Positions 1 to 6,044 of a stretch of DNA of 7,170 nt are shown piece after piece. Position 1 is the first letter of the stretch. Each line of letters opens with the position of its first letter. The DNA comes from a bacterium (lineage in GTDB: Bacteria > Thermosulfidibacterota > Thermosulfidibacteria > Thermosulfidibacterales > Thermosulfidibacteraceae): positions 1,079-8,248 of the forward strand of contig JALVZS010000142.1 in NCBI GenBank assembly GCA_027022065.1, written 5' to 3'. The position numbers were made by a program, and so were the translations under genes. The notes beneath the pieces are model-generated. The model was not told where the DNA came from and made no database searches. It worked only from the letters and a program-made list of their open reading frames with translations.

Positions 1-804
1 CGTTTTTATGTTGTATCCTCTACTCTTCTTTCCCTCCTCATCTATCATATCCTTAAGCCTTTTTATCTCCTCAATGGCTTCGTAATCCAAATACTTTCTG
101 TAAACAAAAGGCTTTACAGCTTTCCAAAACCTGTCAAAGAGTATCCCATCCCCCGCACAGCATCTAGCCCTTATCAGCATAGCCCTTTCCCAGGTTCTCC
201 CACAGGTCTCGTAGTAAACCCTGTAGGCCTCTGGTGTCATACATATAAGCCCCTTTCTTCCGTGTGGTCTGAGCCTTAGATCCACATTATAAATAACCCC
301 GCTTTCCGAGTACTCAGAAAGCATCCTAGTAAACTCAGAAAACAGGGTGGAGTAAAATTCTGCATCAGTTTTTCCTCTATCGGTAGTGCCTTTAAATGGA
401 GAGTATATGTACATGAGGTCCACATCTGAATAATAGTTCAGCTCCTCCGCCCCAAGCTTTCCAAGGGCCACAACACAGCAGGAGGGCTTAACAGGAGGGA
501 GCCCAGCCTTCTCAACCGCTCTTTCTAGGGCTATTTCAAGCACCCTTTCTATTACTGCGTCGGCTAAAAAGGAGAGCTCCCTTAAAATCCTGTCTATACC
601 GGCAAATTTTAGAAGATCCCTTACACCTATCCTAACGTGATGGCACCTAAAAAGCCTTCTAACCTCTTTTATGTCTCTATCGGCAAATATTGATTGGTAG
701 TCCTCCCTATTAAAGCTTGGCTTAAGATCCTCAACACAATCCAGATACCTAGCAAGATAGCTACTGAAGCCCTCTATAAACTCTTTTTCCTTCTGCGTGA
801 GCAT
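1..804 (-). CDS. glnE: Bifunctional glutamine synthetase adenylyltransferase/deadenylylase, N-terminal part (cut by window edge)
   Basis: GlnE attaches AMP to a tyrosine of glutamine synthetase and removes it again, tuning nitrogen assimilation in the cytoplasm. The 268 visible codons cover the N-terminal nucleotidyltransferase domain, which in characterised GlnE proteins is the deadenylylating (AR) domain. Residues 115-122 read GKLGAEEL, followed by SDVDL at 126-130 with the metal-binding D-x-D pair. VDLRLRP at 174-180 carries the third acidic residue. Family blocks YYETCGRTWERAMLIRAR (197-214) and FVYRKYLDY (233-241) follow. The visible part ends in NIKT, just where the family has its N-I-K-x-G-x-GGIREIEF motif. 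The adenylylating domain must lie left of the window. ATG at 804-802 is chosen because it directly follows the permease TAG stop; no strong Shine-Dalgarno is visible, so translation may be coupled. The stretch before GKLG seems some 50 residues shorter than in E. coli GlnE, as I recall it. Confidence 0.93.
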   Translation of the reverse strand, partial: MLTQKEKEFIEGFSSYLARYLDCVEDLKPSFNREDYQSIFADRDIKEVRRLFRCHHVRIGVRDLLKFAGIDRILRELSFLADAVIERVLEIALERAVEKAGLPPVKPSCCVVALGKLGAEELNYYSDVDLMYIYSPFKGTTDRGKTDAEFYSTLFSEFTRMLSEYSESGVIYNVDLRLRPHGRKGLICMTPEAYRVYYETCGRTWERAMLIRARCCAGDGILFDRFWKAVKPFVYRKYLDYEAIEEIKRLKDMIDEEGKKSRGYNIKT

Positions 805-2385
805 CTACTTTACAACATACATTACCATGGCTCCTACGAAAACGCACATGAGAATAACAGGCCAAATTACCAGCTTCAAGAGCTTTGCCTCATCCTCCCC
901 TTTCAGCCCTATGGTGGCAGCGGCATTGGTTATCTTAGAAGGCGTTATGGCACTTGCTATGCCTCCTCCTACTGCATGGGCTGCGTATATCCACATAAAG
1001 GCCTGTGCACCTACGGTCATCTTTGTGGCCTCAAACTGGATTTTGGCAAAGAGCACATTAGATGCGGTTTCACTGCCACCTACAAAGGCTCCAAATAGGC
1101 CTAAAAAGGGAGATATGAAGGGATAAGCTTTGCCGAATATCTTGGCGAGGGTTATGCCTATGATCCTGTCCATGTTGTACTGGGCAAAGTGGGCAGATGG
1201 CACAAGTTTACCGTTTACTATTTCCATAGCAGACCACGCCATAACAAAGGCCACCGCAAAAAACAGAGAATAAGCAATGAAAGGTCCCCATATGCGCTGA
1301 AGCCAGATCTTAAAGGTGTTTGCCAGTTGATCCTTTGTTGGTCTTAAAACAAGTATGGAAATAACGCATGTAACCAGTATCCAGAACCACACATTAGCCA
1401 AAATGTTAAGGTCCGCTTTTTTGTTGGCTATAACGGTTATTACCTCCCTGCTCCCTAAAACGGTCGCTAAAGATCTCTTGATAGTTGGAATATTCACCAC
1501 CAAAGAAAATACTATTAGAAGTATAAAAGGGAACATGGACTGGAACAAAGAGGCGTCCCAAGCGCTACCGGGTGTCTTTTCTCTACCGTTGCGAAACATA
1601 AGGTAAACCACGATCATGGTAACAAAGCCGGAAACTATACCTATCACCTCCACAGGAAGCAGTCTAAATGCGGCAATCACATAGGCGGAGAGCGAAAGGG
1701 CTAGTCCGGAAATGAAAGCTTCCTTCCAATGCCTTTTGAGAGAATCCTTCCCCTCCACAGTGTAGAGCATGAGAAAAGCAAAGCACACAGAAATTACAGG
1801 CAAAAAGACAGTTATCTTATGGGCAAATACCCATATAAACTCCTCAACGCTCTTTATCCCCTCAGGTCTTATTCCAAAGGGTCCCCAGGCAACCTTTGCC
1901 GGAAGGGTTACAGGTATGGAAAAGAGGGCGAAGGAGGTAAGGGGATCATAACAAAGGACAGAAATGCCTATGGCAGCTATGGGAGAAAAGCCCAGCATGA
2001 GGAATATGGGCGGAAACATGGCTGGTGTAACCATTCCCAACGCAGTGGAAAGGGACCCAAAGCCCATACCTATAAATAGGGCCTGCTCCTCCTTGGTTTT
2101 GGCTATACCTTTCACATACTCAATAACCCTTGCAAGGGCACCCGTTTCCTTCATCAGGAAGATCAAAAACATGGTGAATACAACAGCTAGAGTTATCCCC
2201 AGGGCCTTTATAATGCCCATAGCACTTGCACCAAGAGCAACACTCAACGGGGTTTTAAAGTAAAAAACGGCAACCGCTATGGAAAACAGCCAGCCAACAA
2301 TTGACATGACGGTGCCTGAGCGGGAAAAGATGAGCATTCCCGCAAGCACCACCAGCATGGGAAGAATAGCTAATATAAAATCCAT
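805..2385 (-). CDS. lctP: LctP-family permease (L-lactate permease-like transporter)
   Basis: A 526-residue inner-membrane protein made almost entirely of hydrophobic helices. Its length is close to that of E. coli LldP (about 550). The family is known for proton-coupled uptake of lactate and glycolate. Family hallmarks seen here are the conserved late block PFISPFLGLFGAFVGGSETA (about 422-441), including GGSETASN at 436-443, and SAITPSKITNAAATIG at 478-493 before a last membrane helix at about 503-525. The N-terminal substrate-region motif, which in typical members reads close to E-G-A-A-G-F-G-T-P, is replaced here by STALGMVTP (112-120), so lactate as substrate is not assured. The ATG at 2385-2383 has a strong Shine-Dalgarno (AAGGGAGG, 2400-2393). 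It is the first gene of a leftward unit with glnE. No lactate dehydrogenase gene is in the window to support a lactate role. Confidence 0.85.
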   Translation of the reverse strand: MDFILAILPMLVVLAGMLIFSRSGTVMSIVGWLFSIAVAVFYFKTPLSVALGASAMGIIKALGITLAVVFTMFLIFLMKETGALARVIEYVKGIAKTKEEQALFIGMGFGSLSTALGMVTPAMFPPIFLMLGFSPIAAIGISVLCYDPLTSFALFSIPVTLPAKVAWGPFGIRPEGIKSVEEFIWVFAHKITVFLPVISVCFAFLMLYTVEGKDSLKRHWKEAFISGLALSLSAYVIAAFRLLPVEVIGIVSGFVTMIVVYLMFRNGREKTPGSAWDASLFQSMFPFILLIVFSLVVNIPTIKRSLATVLGSREVITVIANKKADLNILANVWFWILVTCVISILVLRPTKDQLANTFKIWLQRIWGPFIAYSLFFAVAFVMAWSAMEIVNGKLVPSAHFAQYNMDRIIGITLAKIFGKAYPFISPFLGLFGAFVGGSETASNVLFAKIQFEATKMTVGAQAFMWIYAAHAVGGGIASAITPSKITNAAATIGLKGEDEAKLLKLVIWPVILMCVFVGAMVMYVVK

Positions 2386-2390
2386 CTTTC

Positions 2391-2400
2391 CCCCTCCCTT
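2391..2400 (-). promoter_or_regulatory. Ribosome binding site of the LctP-family permease
   Basis: On the minus strand AAGGGAGGGG lies 5 bases before the ATG at 2385, with its AAGGGAGG core 7 bases away. It is the strongest Shine-Dalgarno in the window and settles the permease start. Confidence 0.75.
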
Positions 2401-2423
2401 CCGTTTTTAACAGTGTTCCCTCT

Positions 2424-2452
2424 CATATATTCAAACTTACAAGGCTTTTCAA
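2424..2452 (-). promoter_or_regulatory. Putative sigma-70 promoter of the permease-glnE unit
   Basis: On the minus strand a -35 element TTGAAA (2452-2447, 5 of 6 matches to TTGACA) and a -10 element TATATG (2429-2424, 4 of 6) are separated by exactly 17 bases. Transcription would start near 2417, giving a leader of about 30 bases that includes the strong Shine-Dalgarno. The junction to glnE has no space for another promoter, so this one probably serves both genes. Seen by motif match only. Confidence 0.5.
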
Positions 2453-2454
2453 TC

Positions 2455-2483
2455 TTGACCTTTATACTGAATCGCCTTTAAGT
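2455..2483 (+). promoter_or_regulatory. Weak candidate promoter for the DUF2207 gene
   Basis: On the plus strand TTGACC (2455-2460, 5 of 6 to the -35 consensus) is followed after 17 bases by a poor -10, TTAAGT (2478-2483, 3 of 6). A second candidate -10, TATACT at 2463-2468 (5 of 6), has no good -35. The choice matters because the inverted repeat at 2473-2504 would be mostly transcribed in the second case, but would overlap the -10 in the first. Confidence 0.25.
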
Positions 2484-2504
2484 TAATACAAAGATTTAAA
2501 GGCG
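2473..2504 (+). promoter_or_regulatory. 9-bp perfect inverted repeat covering the DUF2207 ribosome binding site
   Basis: CGCCTTTAA (2473-2481) and TTAAAGGCG (2496-2504) are exact reverse complements separated by 14 bases. In RNA the stem could gain U2472-G2505 and A2471-U2506. The right arm contains the Shine-Dalgarno-like AAAGGCGG (2498-2505), 7 bases before the TTG start at 2513. It could be an mRNA hairpin that hides the ribosome binding site, or a dimeric repressor operator overlapping the promoter. The repeat is directly seen; either role is inferred. Confidence 0.5.
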
Positions 2505-2512
2505 GTGCACCA

Positions 2513-3010
2513 TTGAAAACCTGTTTTGATGGAAAGGGAAAAATGGCATTTTTTACAATTTTTCTAGCACTTCTCCTTATCCCCAGCACCTCCTATTCTT
2601 CATTATCCTTTGACAGAACGGCAATAGACCTATCCATTGAATCTGATGGGAAGCTGCACGTCTTGGAGAGATACTTCGTCACCTTCTACTCCCCCATGCA
2701 CGGGATCTACAGAAAGATCCCCCTGGTATTCACCGATCTAAAACACCAAGAAAAAAGGATTAAGCTTAAAGTGGTTAGAATTGGCTATTGTGATGCCAAG
2801 GGCAGGTGGAGCCACTGGGAAAACTGGTTTACAAGGGGAAACCTGCGCAACTTCTCAATCTATATAGGGAGAAAAGACAGCACCATTACGGGAAAGCGCT
2901 GCTACTGGCTGGAATACTACCTTGATGGGGTTGTTGTTAATCTCAATAAAAACAGGCCTTCATCTACAATGTGCTTGGCCCTGAATGGAGCACCACACTG
3001 CACAACATAG
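2513..3010 (+). CDS. N-terminal fragment of the DUF2207 protein: signal peptide and extracytoplasmic domain
   Basis: If translated without frame change, this gives 165 residues, of which about the first 146 are genuine family sequence and the last 19 are out-of-frame tail. Residues 1-10 carry three lysines, 11-24 are a hydrophobic core (MAFFTIFLALLLIP), and STSYSS suggests signal peptidase I cleavage near residue 29. IDLSIESDGKLHVLERY and the GIYRKIP motif (64-70) mark the DUF2207 N-terminal domain. The start is TTG at 2513, chosen for AAAGGCGG 7 bases upstream and for the basic n-region. ATG at 2543 (residue 11), behind GGAAAGGG, is an alternative but would leave a signal peptide without basic residues. 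A terminated product would be a secreted soluble domain. Confidence 0.7.
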   Translation: MKTCFDGKGKMAFFTIFLALLLIPSTSYSSLSFDRTAIDLSIESDGKLHVLERYFVTFYSPMHGIYRKIPLVFTDLKHQEKRIKLKVVRIGYCDAKGRWSHWENWFTRGNLRNFSIYIGRKDSTITGKRCYWLEYYLDGVVVNLNKNRPSSTMCLALNGAPHCTT

Positions 3011-4245
3011 ACATATCACTGGATCTCTCCCTAATTGATGATCCCCATGTGAGCTGCAAAAGATACCCAAAAGGGACCTGTAGCATTGAGACTAGAGGGT
3101 ATGGAACATACACATTACACATTCCAGAACACAAACCAAAAGAAACGGTTTCGCTAATAGCCTGGTGGACACATCCTCTGCTACCCGCTAGAGAGTATCC
3201 CTATTCAGAACCAAAGCCCTGGATTTTTTACGGTGCATTAGCATTCGTTATCCTCTGGAACGCGTTCCTCTTCTACAGGTGGTGGACCACAGGAAGGGAG
3301 TACAAACTTAACGTGCCAGATAGGGTGGAGATCCATCCGCCTGAAGAGGTATCTCCTGCCGAAGCAGGGCTTATATGGGACACCTCCTTTGACGGAAGGG
3401 ATATTGCCGCCGCTTTGGTGGATCTTGCAGTCAAAGGATACATAAAGCTTCACGATAAGGGAAAACTTTACGGAATACTAGGTCCTCGCAATATAGAGGT
3501 GGAAATACTCAAGGTGCCAGGAACCGAGGTTCCAGAAGAGGAGAGAAAGATACTAAGCATAATAGCATCGGGAAATCTTCATCCAGGAGCAAGATTCTCC
3601 TTGGCCAAGCTATCAAAGGACCAGAAACGCGAGCTGAAAAAGGTTGAAGATGAAATAGTGAGTAATCTCAAGAGGAAAGGATACATTGAAAGATGGGTCT
3701 CCTGGTATCCTGTGGTGATTCCCTTTTTCGTAGCCTTCCTCTCTATATGGGGCTTCCCCTTCTTTGCAGGGTATCTTGCCTCTAAAGGGCTTGCGGGAAG
3801 GGCTAAGGTGCTGGGTCTTCCAGATATATTCGCAGCCGATGTTCTTCTGTTCATTAATGTGTTTATCTGCATGATTTGGGCAAAGACCTTGGCAAGACTT
3901 TCACCCAAGGGAAGGCTTATTCAAAAGAAACTAGAAGGCTTTGAGGAATTTGTGAGAAGTGTTGAGATTGACAGACTCAAAACCATGTATCCTCCTGAAA
4001 AGTACACCGCCGTTTTTGAAAAATTCTTCCCATACGCAATCGCCCTAGGTCTTGCCTCAAAATGGGTTGATAAGTGGGAACAGCTCTTTAACATTATGGG
4101 AACATCCCCACACGTAAGCTGGTACACAGGTCCCCACATAGGCTCCATTTCTGACATAGCGGACGGGTTGTCCAGTGTCTCCTCTTCAACCTCCGGCTCC
4201 TCTGGAAGCGGAGGTGCTGGAGGAGGTGGCGGAGGAGGATGGTAA
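2971..4245 (+). CDS. C-terminal fragment of the DUF2207 protein: membrane helices, cytoplasmic domain and glycine tail
   Basis: Family sequence in this frame begins already at about 2953 (QAFIYN). GTG at 2971 is only the first possible start codon, has no Shine-Dalgarno in front, and falls within the conserved YNVLGPEW block, so it is probably a valine rather than a true start. From there 424 residues follow: the end of the outer domain, a helix at 83-103, the cytoplasmic domain with DGRDIAAALVDLAVKGYIKL (141-160), helices near 246-270 and 286-304, and a Ser/Gly tail ending GGGGGGGW. Without the signal peptide its first helix would lack the normal start of membrane insertion, so independent function is doubtful. 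Confidence 0.65.
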   Translation: MLGPEWSTTLHNIDISLDLSLIDDPHVSCKRYPKGTCSIETRGYGTYTLHIPEHKPKETVSLIAWWTHPLLPAREYPYSEPKPWIFYGALAFVILWNAFLFYRWWTTGREYKLNVPDRVEIHPPEEVSPAEAGLIWDTSFDGRDIAAALVDLAVKGYIKLHDKGKLYGILGPRNIEVEILKVPGTEVPEEERKILSIIASGNLHPGARFSLAKLSKDQKRELKKVEDEIVSNLKRKGYIERWVSWYPVVIPFFVAFLSIWGFPFFAGYLASKGLAGRAKVLGLPDIFAADVLLFINVFICMIWAKTLARLSPKGRLIQKKLEGFEEFVRSVEIDRLKTMYPPEKYTAVFEKFFPYAIALGLASKWVDKWEQLFNIMGTSPHVSWYTGPHIGSISDIADGLSSVSSSTSGSSGSGGAGGGGGGGW

Positions 4246-4247
4246 GC

Positions 4248-4808
4248 CTAGTCTTTAAGAAGCCTCTCCACCTGCGGGACCTCGGCCTCACTTTCCTCAG
4301 GAAGCTCAAAAAACTCAAGTTTTTTAAAACCGAAGGTCTTAGCTATTAGATTACCTGGAAACATCTCCACAGCGTTGTTGTAATCCCTCACGGTGGCGTT
4401 GTAGTACCTTCTCATCTCCCTCAGGGTGTATTCTATCTCCTGAAGCTGTTTCTGCAACCTCAAAAACTCCTCATTGGCCTTCAGCTCAGGATAATTCTCT
4501 ACAGCAACATTTATGGCACCAAGAAGCCTGGTCAGCTCAGCCTCATTCTGAGGATTTATTGAGGATGATGCCGCACTTCTCAGCTCAGTCACTCTCTCAA
4601 GCAGCTCCCTTTCATGCTTCATGTATCCTTTAACCGTTGCCACAAGATTGGGGATAAGATCATGCCTCTGCTTTAACAGCACCTCCACATCCGCCCAGGC
4701 ATTTGAGGCTCTGTTTTTCAGCTTAACAAGCTTGTTATACTGAAACCAGACAACGAGGGCCAAAAGGGCGATAAGAGCCACTATGAGCATGCCACCTGTG
4801 ATATGCAT
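4248..4808 (-). CDS. lemA: LemA family protein
   Basis: A 186-residue protein, the usual LemA length. LemA proteins are membrane-anchored helical bundles whose biochemical role is not established. Residues 5-22 form the single N-terminal membrane segment. The classic signature follows: YNKLVKLKNRASNAW (24-38), then LLKQRHDLIPNLVATVKGYM (44-63) and HERELLERV. The C-terminal half has YNATVRDYNNAVEMFPGNLI and KTFGFKKLEFFEL, also family-typical. ATG at 4808 is preferred. Met7 (4790) would have AGGTGG only 1 base before it, too close, whereas AAGTAAG lies about 8 bases before 4808, though weak. The gene starts 21 bp after the stop of the ABC permease on the same strand, so it probably closes that operon. 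Its stop is 2 bp from the stop of the convergent DUF2207 gene. Confidence 0.93.
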   Translation of the reverse strand: MHITGGMLIVALIALLALVVWFQYNKLVKLKNRASNAWADVEVLLKQRHDLIPNLVATVKGYMKHERELLERVTELRSAASSSINPQNEAELTRLLGAINVAVENYPELKANEEFLRLQKQLQEIEYTLREMRRYYNATVRDYNNAVEMFPGNLIAKTFGFKKLEFFELPEESEAEVPQVERLLKD

Positions 4809-4829
4809 GTTGTTAGCTTACTTTTAAAA

Positions 4830-6044
4830 TCATCCCCTAGTCAAGGTGTCTATGGGATCAACATCCGCAGCTTTTTTAGCAGGATACACCCCCGATACCA
4901 CTCCAAAAAAGAGGGTTATGACAGCGGAAAGCAAAGCCGGCTTTACAGGAAGCACATAGGGATACCTGGAAATTGCAGAAACAACAGCACTAACAAGCGC
5001 ACCAAGGGCCATGCCCATAATTCCGCCCACTGAGGTTATGAGTGCCGACTCCTCAAGAAACTGTAAGATTATAGCTCTTTTAGTGGCTCCAAAGGCCTTT
5101 CTTATGCCGATTTCCCTCTGTCTTTCCTTTACAGAAAGCATCATCACCGCCATAACCCCAAAAGAACCCACAAGCAGGGAGATAACAGAGATGCTCACTA
5201 TGAGGGCGGAGAATATCATGGTTGAGCGCTTTTTGTACTTGAGGATCTCCTCGGCCTTTATAATGCTGTAGTCCCTCTCTTTGTTTCCTACTATCACGTG
5301 CCTCTTTTTCATTACATCATCTATGGAGCGCGCCACTGCATCTAGGTAGCCTTCTCCCATGGTCTGAACGAATATGGAGCTTATGTAGTCAACGTTGAAG
5401 ACCCTGTTTGTGGCAGAGGATATGGGTATTATCACCTGATTATCCAAGTCTCTGCCGCTTGCATCGGTTCCCATCTGCTCCATTACTCCTATGACTTTAA
5501 AGGGGAGTTTTCTAACCCTAATGGTTAAGCCAACAGGGTTAACACTTCCAAACAGCTCCTCAGACACCTTGCTTCCAATAACCGCAACCTTTGCGTTGTG
5601 CCACGCCTCGTAGTCCGTAAATATCCTTCCAGATTTGAGCTTGAATCTTCTTATCTCAAACATGGCAGGTGTGCTTCCAACAACCATAGCGGTTGTGGCC
5701 TCACTTCCATACTCCACAACAGCGGTGTTTTCGTAAACGGGAGCAACCCTTAAAACACCAAAGAGCCTCTCTAAAGCCTTGGCATCTGCCACCTTGAGGG
5801 TGGTCGCCGTCTCCACCTGTATAGGCCTTCCTCCCCTTATCCTGGTCTTTCCAGCAACCACGGTTATTGTGTCGGGAGAAAAGGTCTCAAACTCCTTGAG
5901 CAGCTTCTTCTTTGCTCCCTCCCCTATGGAGACCATAACAAAGAAGGCGGCAACCCCTATGACTATGCCTAAAACGGAAAGGAGAAAGCGCTTCTTTTTG
6001 TAAAACAGCGCCCCGTATCTGAGCTTGAGCTCGTATTTGTTCAC
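4830..6044 (-). CDS. MacB/FtsX-type ABC transporter permease (permease 2)
   Basis: A 404-residue inner-membrane permease with the MacB layout but no ATPase domain. It has helix 1 at about 19-40, a large periplasmic MacB_PCD-like domain (about 45-270, with KVAVIGSKVSEELFGSVNPV and FKVIGVME), and helices 2-4 at about 275-303, 335-357 and 369-387. VKERQREIGIRKAFGAT (305-321) is the intact cytoplasmic motif after helix 2 that meets the ATPase in MacB/LolCE-type transporters. The end, YPAKKAADVDPIDTL, is family-typical. The start is GTG at 6044-6042, overlapping the stop of permease 1 as GTGA, with GGAG 8 bases upstream. Such proteins move antibiotics, peptides or lipoproteins without a substrate channel through the membrane; the substrate here is unknown. 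It probably pairs with permease 1 and an ATPase encoded beyond the right edge. Confidence 0.92.
   Translation of the reverse strand: MNKYELKLRYGALFYKKKRFLLSVLGIVIGVAAFFVMVSIGEGAKKKLLKEFETFSPDTITVVAGKTRIRGGRPIQVETATTLKVADAKALERLFGVLRVAPVYENTAVVEYGSEATTAMVVGSTPAMFEIRRFKLKSGRIFTDYEAWHNAKVAVIGSKVSEELFGSVNPVGLTIRVRKLPFKVIGVMEQMGTDASGRDLDNQVIIPISSATNRVFNVDYISSIFVQTMGEGYLDAVARSIDDVMKKRHVIVGNKERDYSIIKAEEILKYKKRSTMIFSALIVSISVISLLVGSFGVMAVMMLSVKERQREIGIRKAFGATKRAIILQFLEESALITSVGGIMGMALGALVSAVVSAISRYPYVLPVKPALLSAVITLFFGVVSGVYPAKKAADVDPIDTLTRG

Larger units (their letters stand above)
2513..4245 (+). pseudogene. DUF2207-family membrane protein gene with a one-base frameshift
   Basis: Read across the break, this gene would encode about 577 residues, the usual size of DUF2207 proteins, whose molecular function is not known. 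The restored protein has a signal peptide, an extracytoplasmic DUF2207 domain, a membrane helix (about 236-256), a cytoplasmic part with PPEEVSPAEAGLIW (about 276-289), two more helices (about 399-423 and 439-457), the block PKGRLIQKKLEGFEEF (about 465-480), YTAVFEKFFPYAIALGLASK and a Gly-rich tail ending in Trp. Homology runs in frame 2 up to VVVNLNK (to 2950) and resumes in frame 1 from QAFIYNVLGPEW (from 2953). The frame 1 stop at 2947-2949 bounds the break on the left. One more A in the A5 run at 2948-2952 would restore a single frame. It may be a recent mutation, a sequencing error or a recoded gene. Both halves otherwise look intact, which argues against old decay. Confidence 0.85.

Noticed and set aside
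694-2263. Plus-strand open frames opposite the permease and glnE
   Set aside because: They are antisense to strongly conserved genes, overlap each other, lack ribosome binding sites and show no recognisable family.
2386-2512. FNR-type operator (TTGAT-N4-ATCAA) in the divergent region
   Set aside because: TTGACC at 2455 has no matching second half at the required spacing.
2947-2980. Programmed -1 frameshift site with downstream stem
   Set aside because: The heptamer T-AAA-AAC mismatches the canonical site at its first base, the only stem seen (GGCC 2955-2958 with GGCC 2977-2980) is 4 bp and starts 1 base away, and no well-spaced internal Shine-Dalgarno exists. Kept only as a possibility under the frameshift finding.
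3238-4318. Minus-strand open frames opposite the DUF2207 gene
   Set aside because: They mirror the coding bias of the plus-strand gene and show no start signals or family motifs.
4308-4325. AAAAAACT/AGTTTTTT inverted repeat as a bidirectional terminator for the DUF2207 gene and lemA
   Set aside because: The stem has only one or two G-C pairs with a very tight loop, and it lies within the conserved KKLEFF codons of lemA, where coding explains it.
4809-4829. Separate promoter or terminator between permease 2 and lemA
   Set aside because: The 21-bp gap shows neither a hairpin nor -35/-10 elements.
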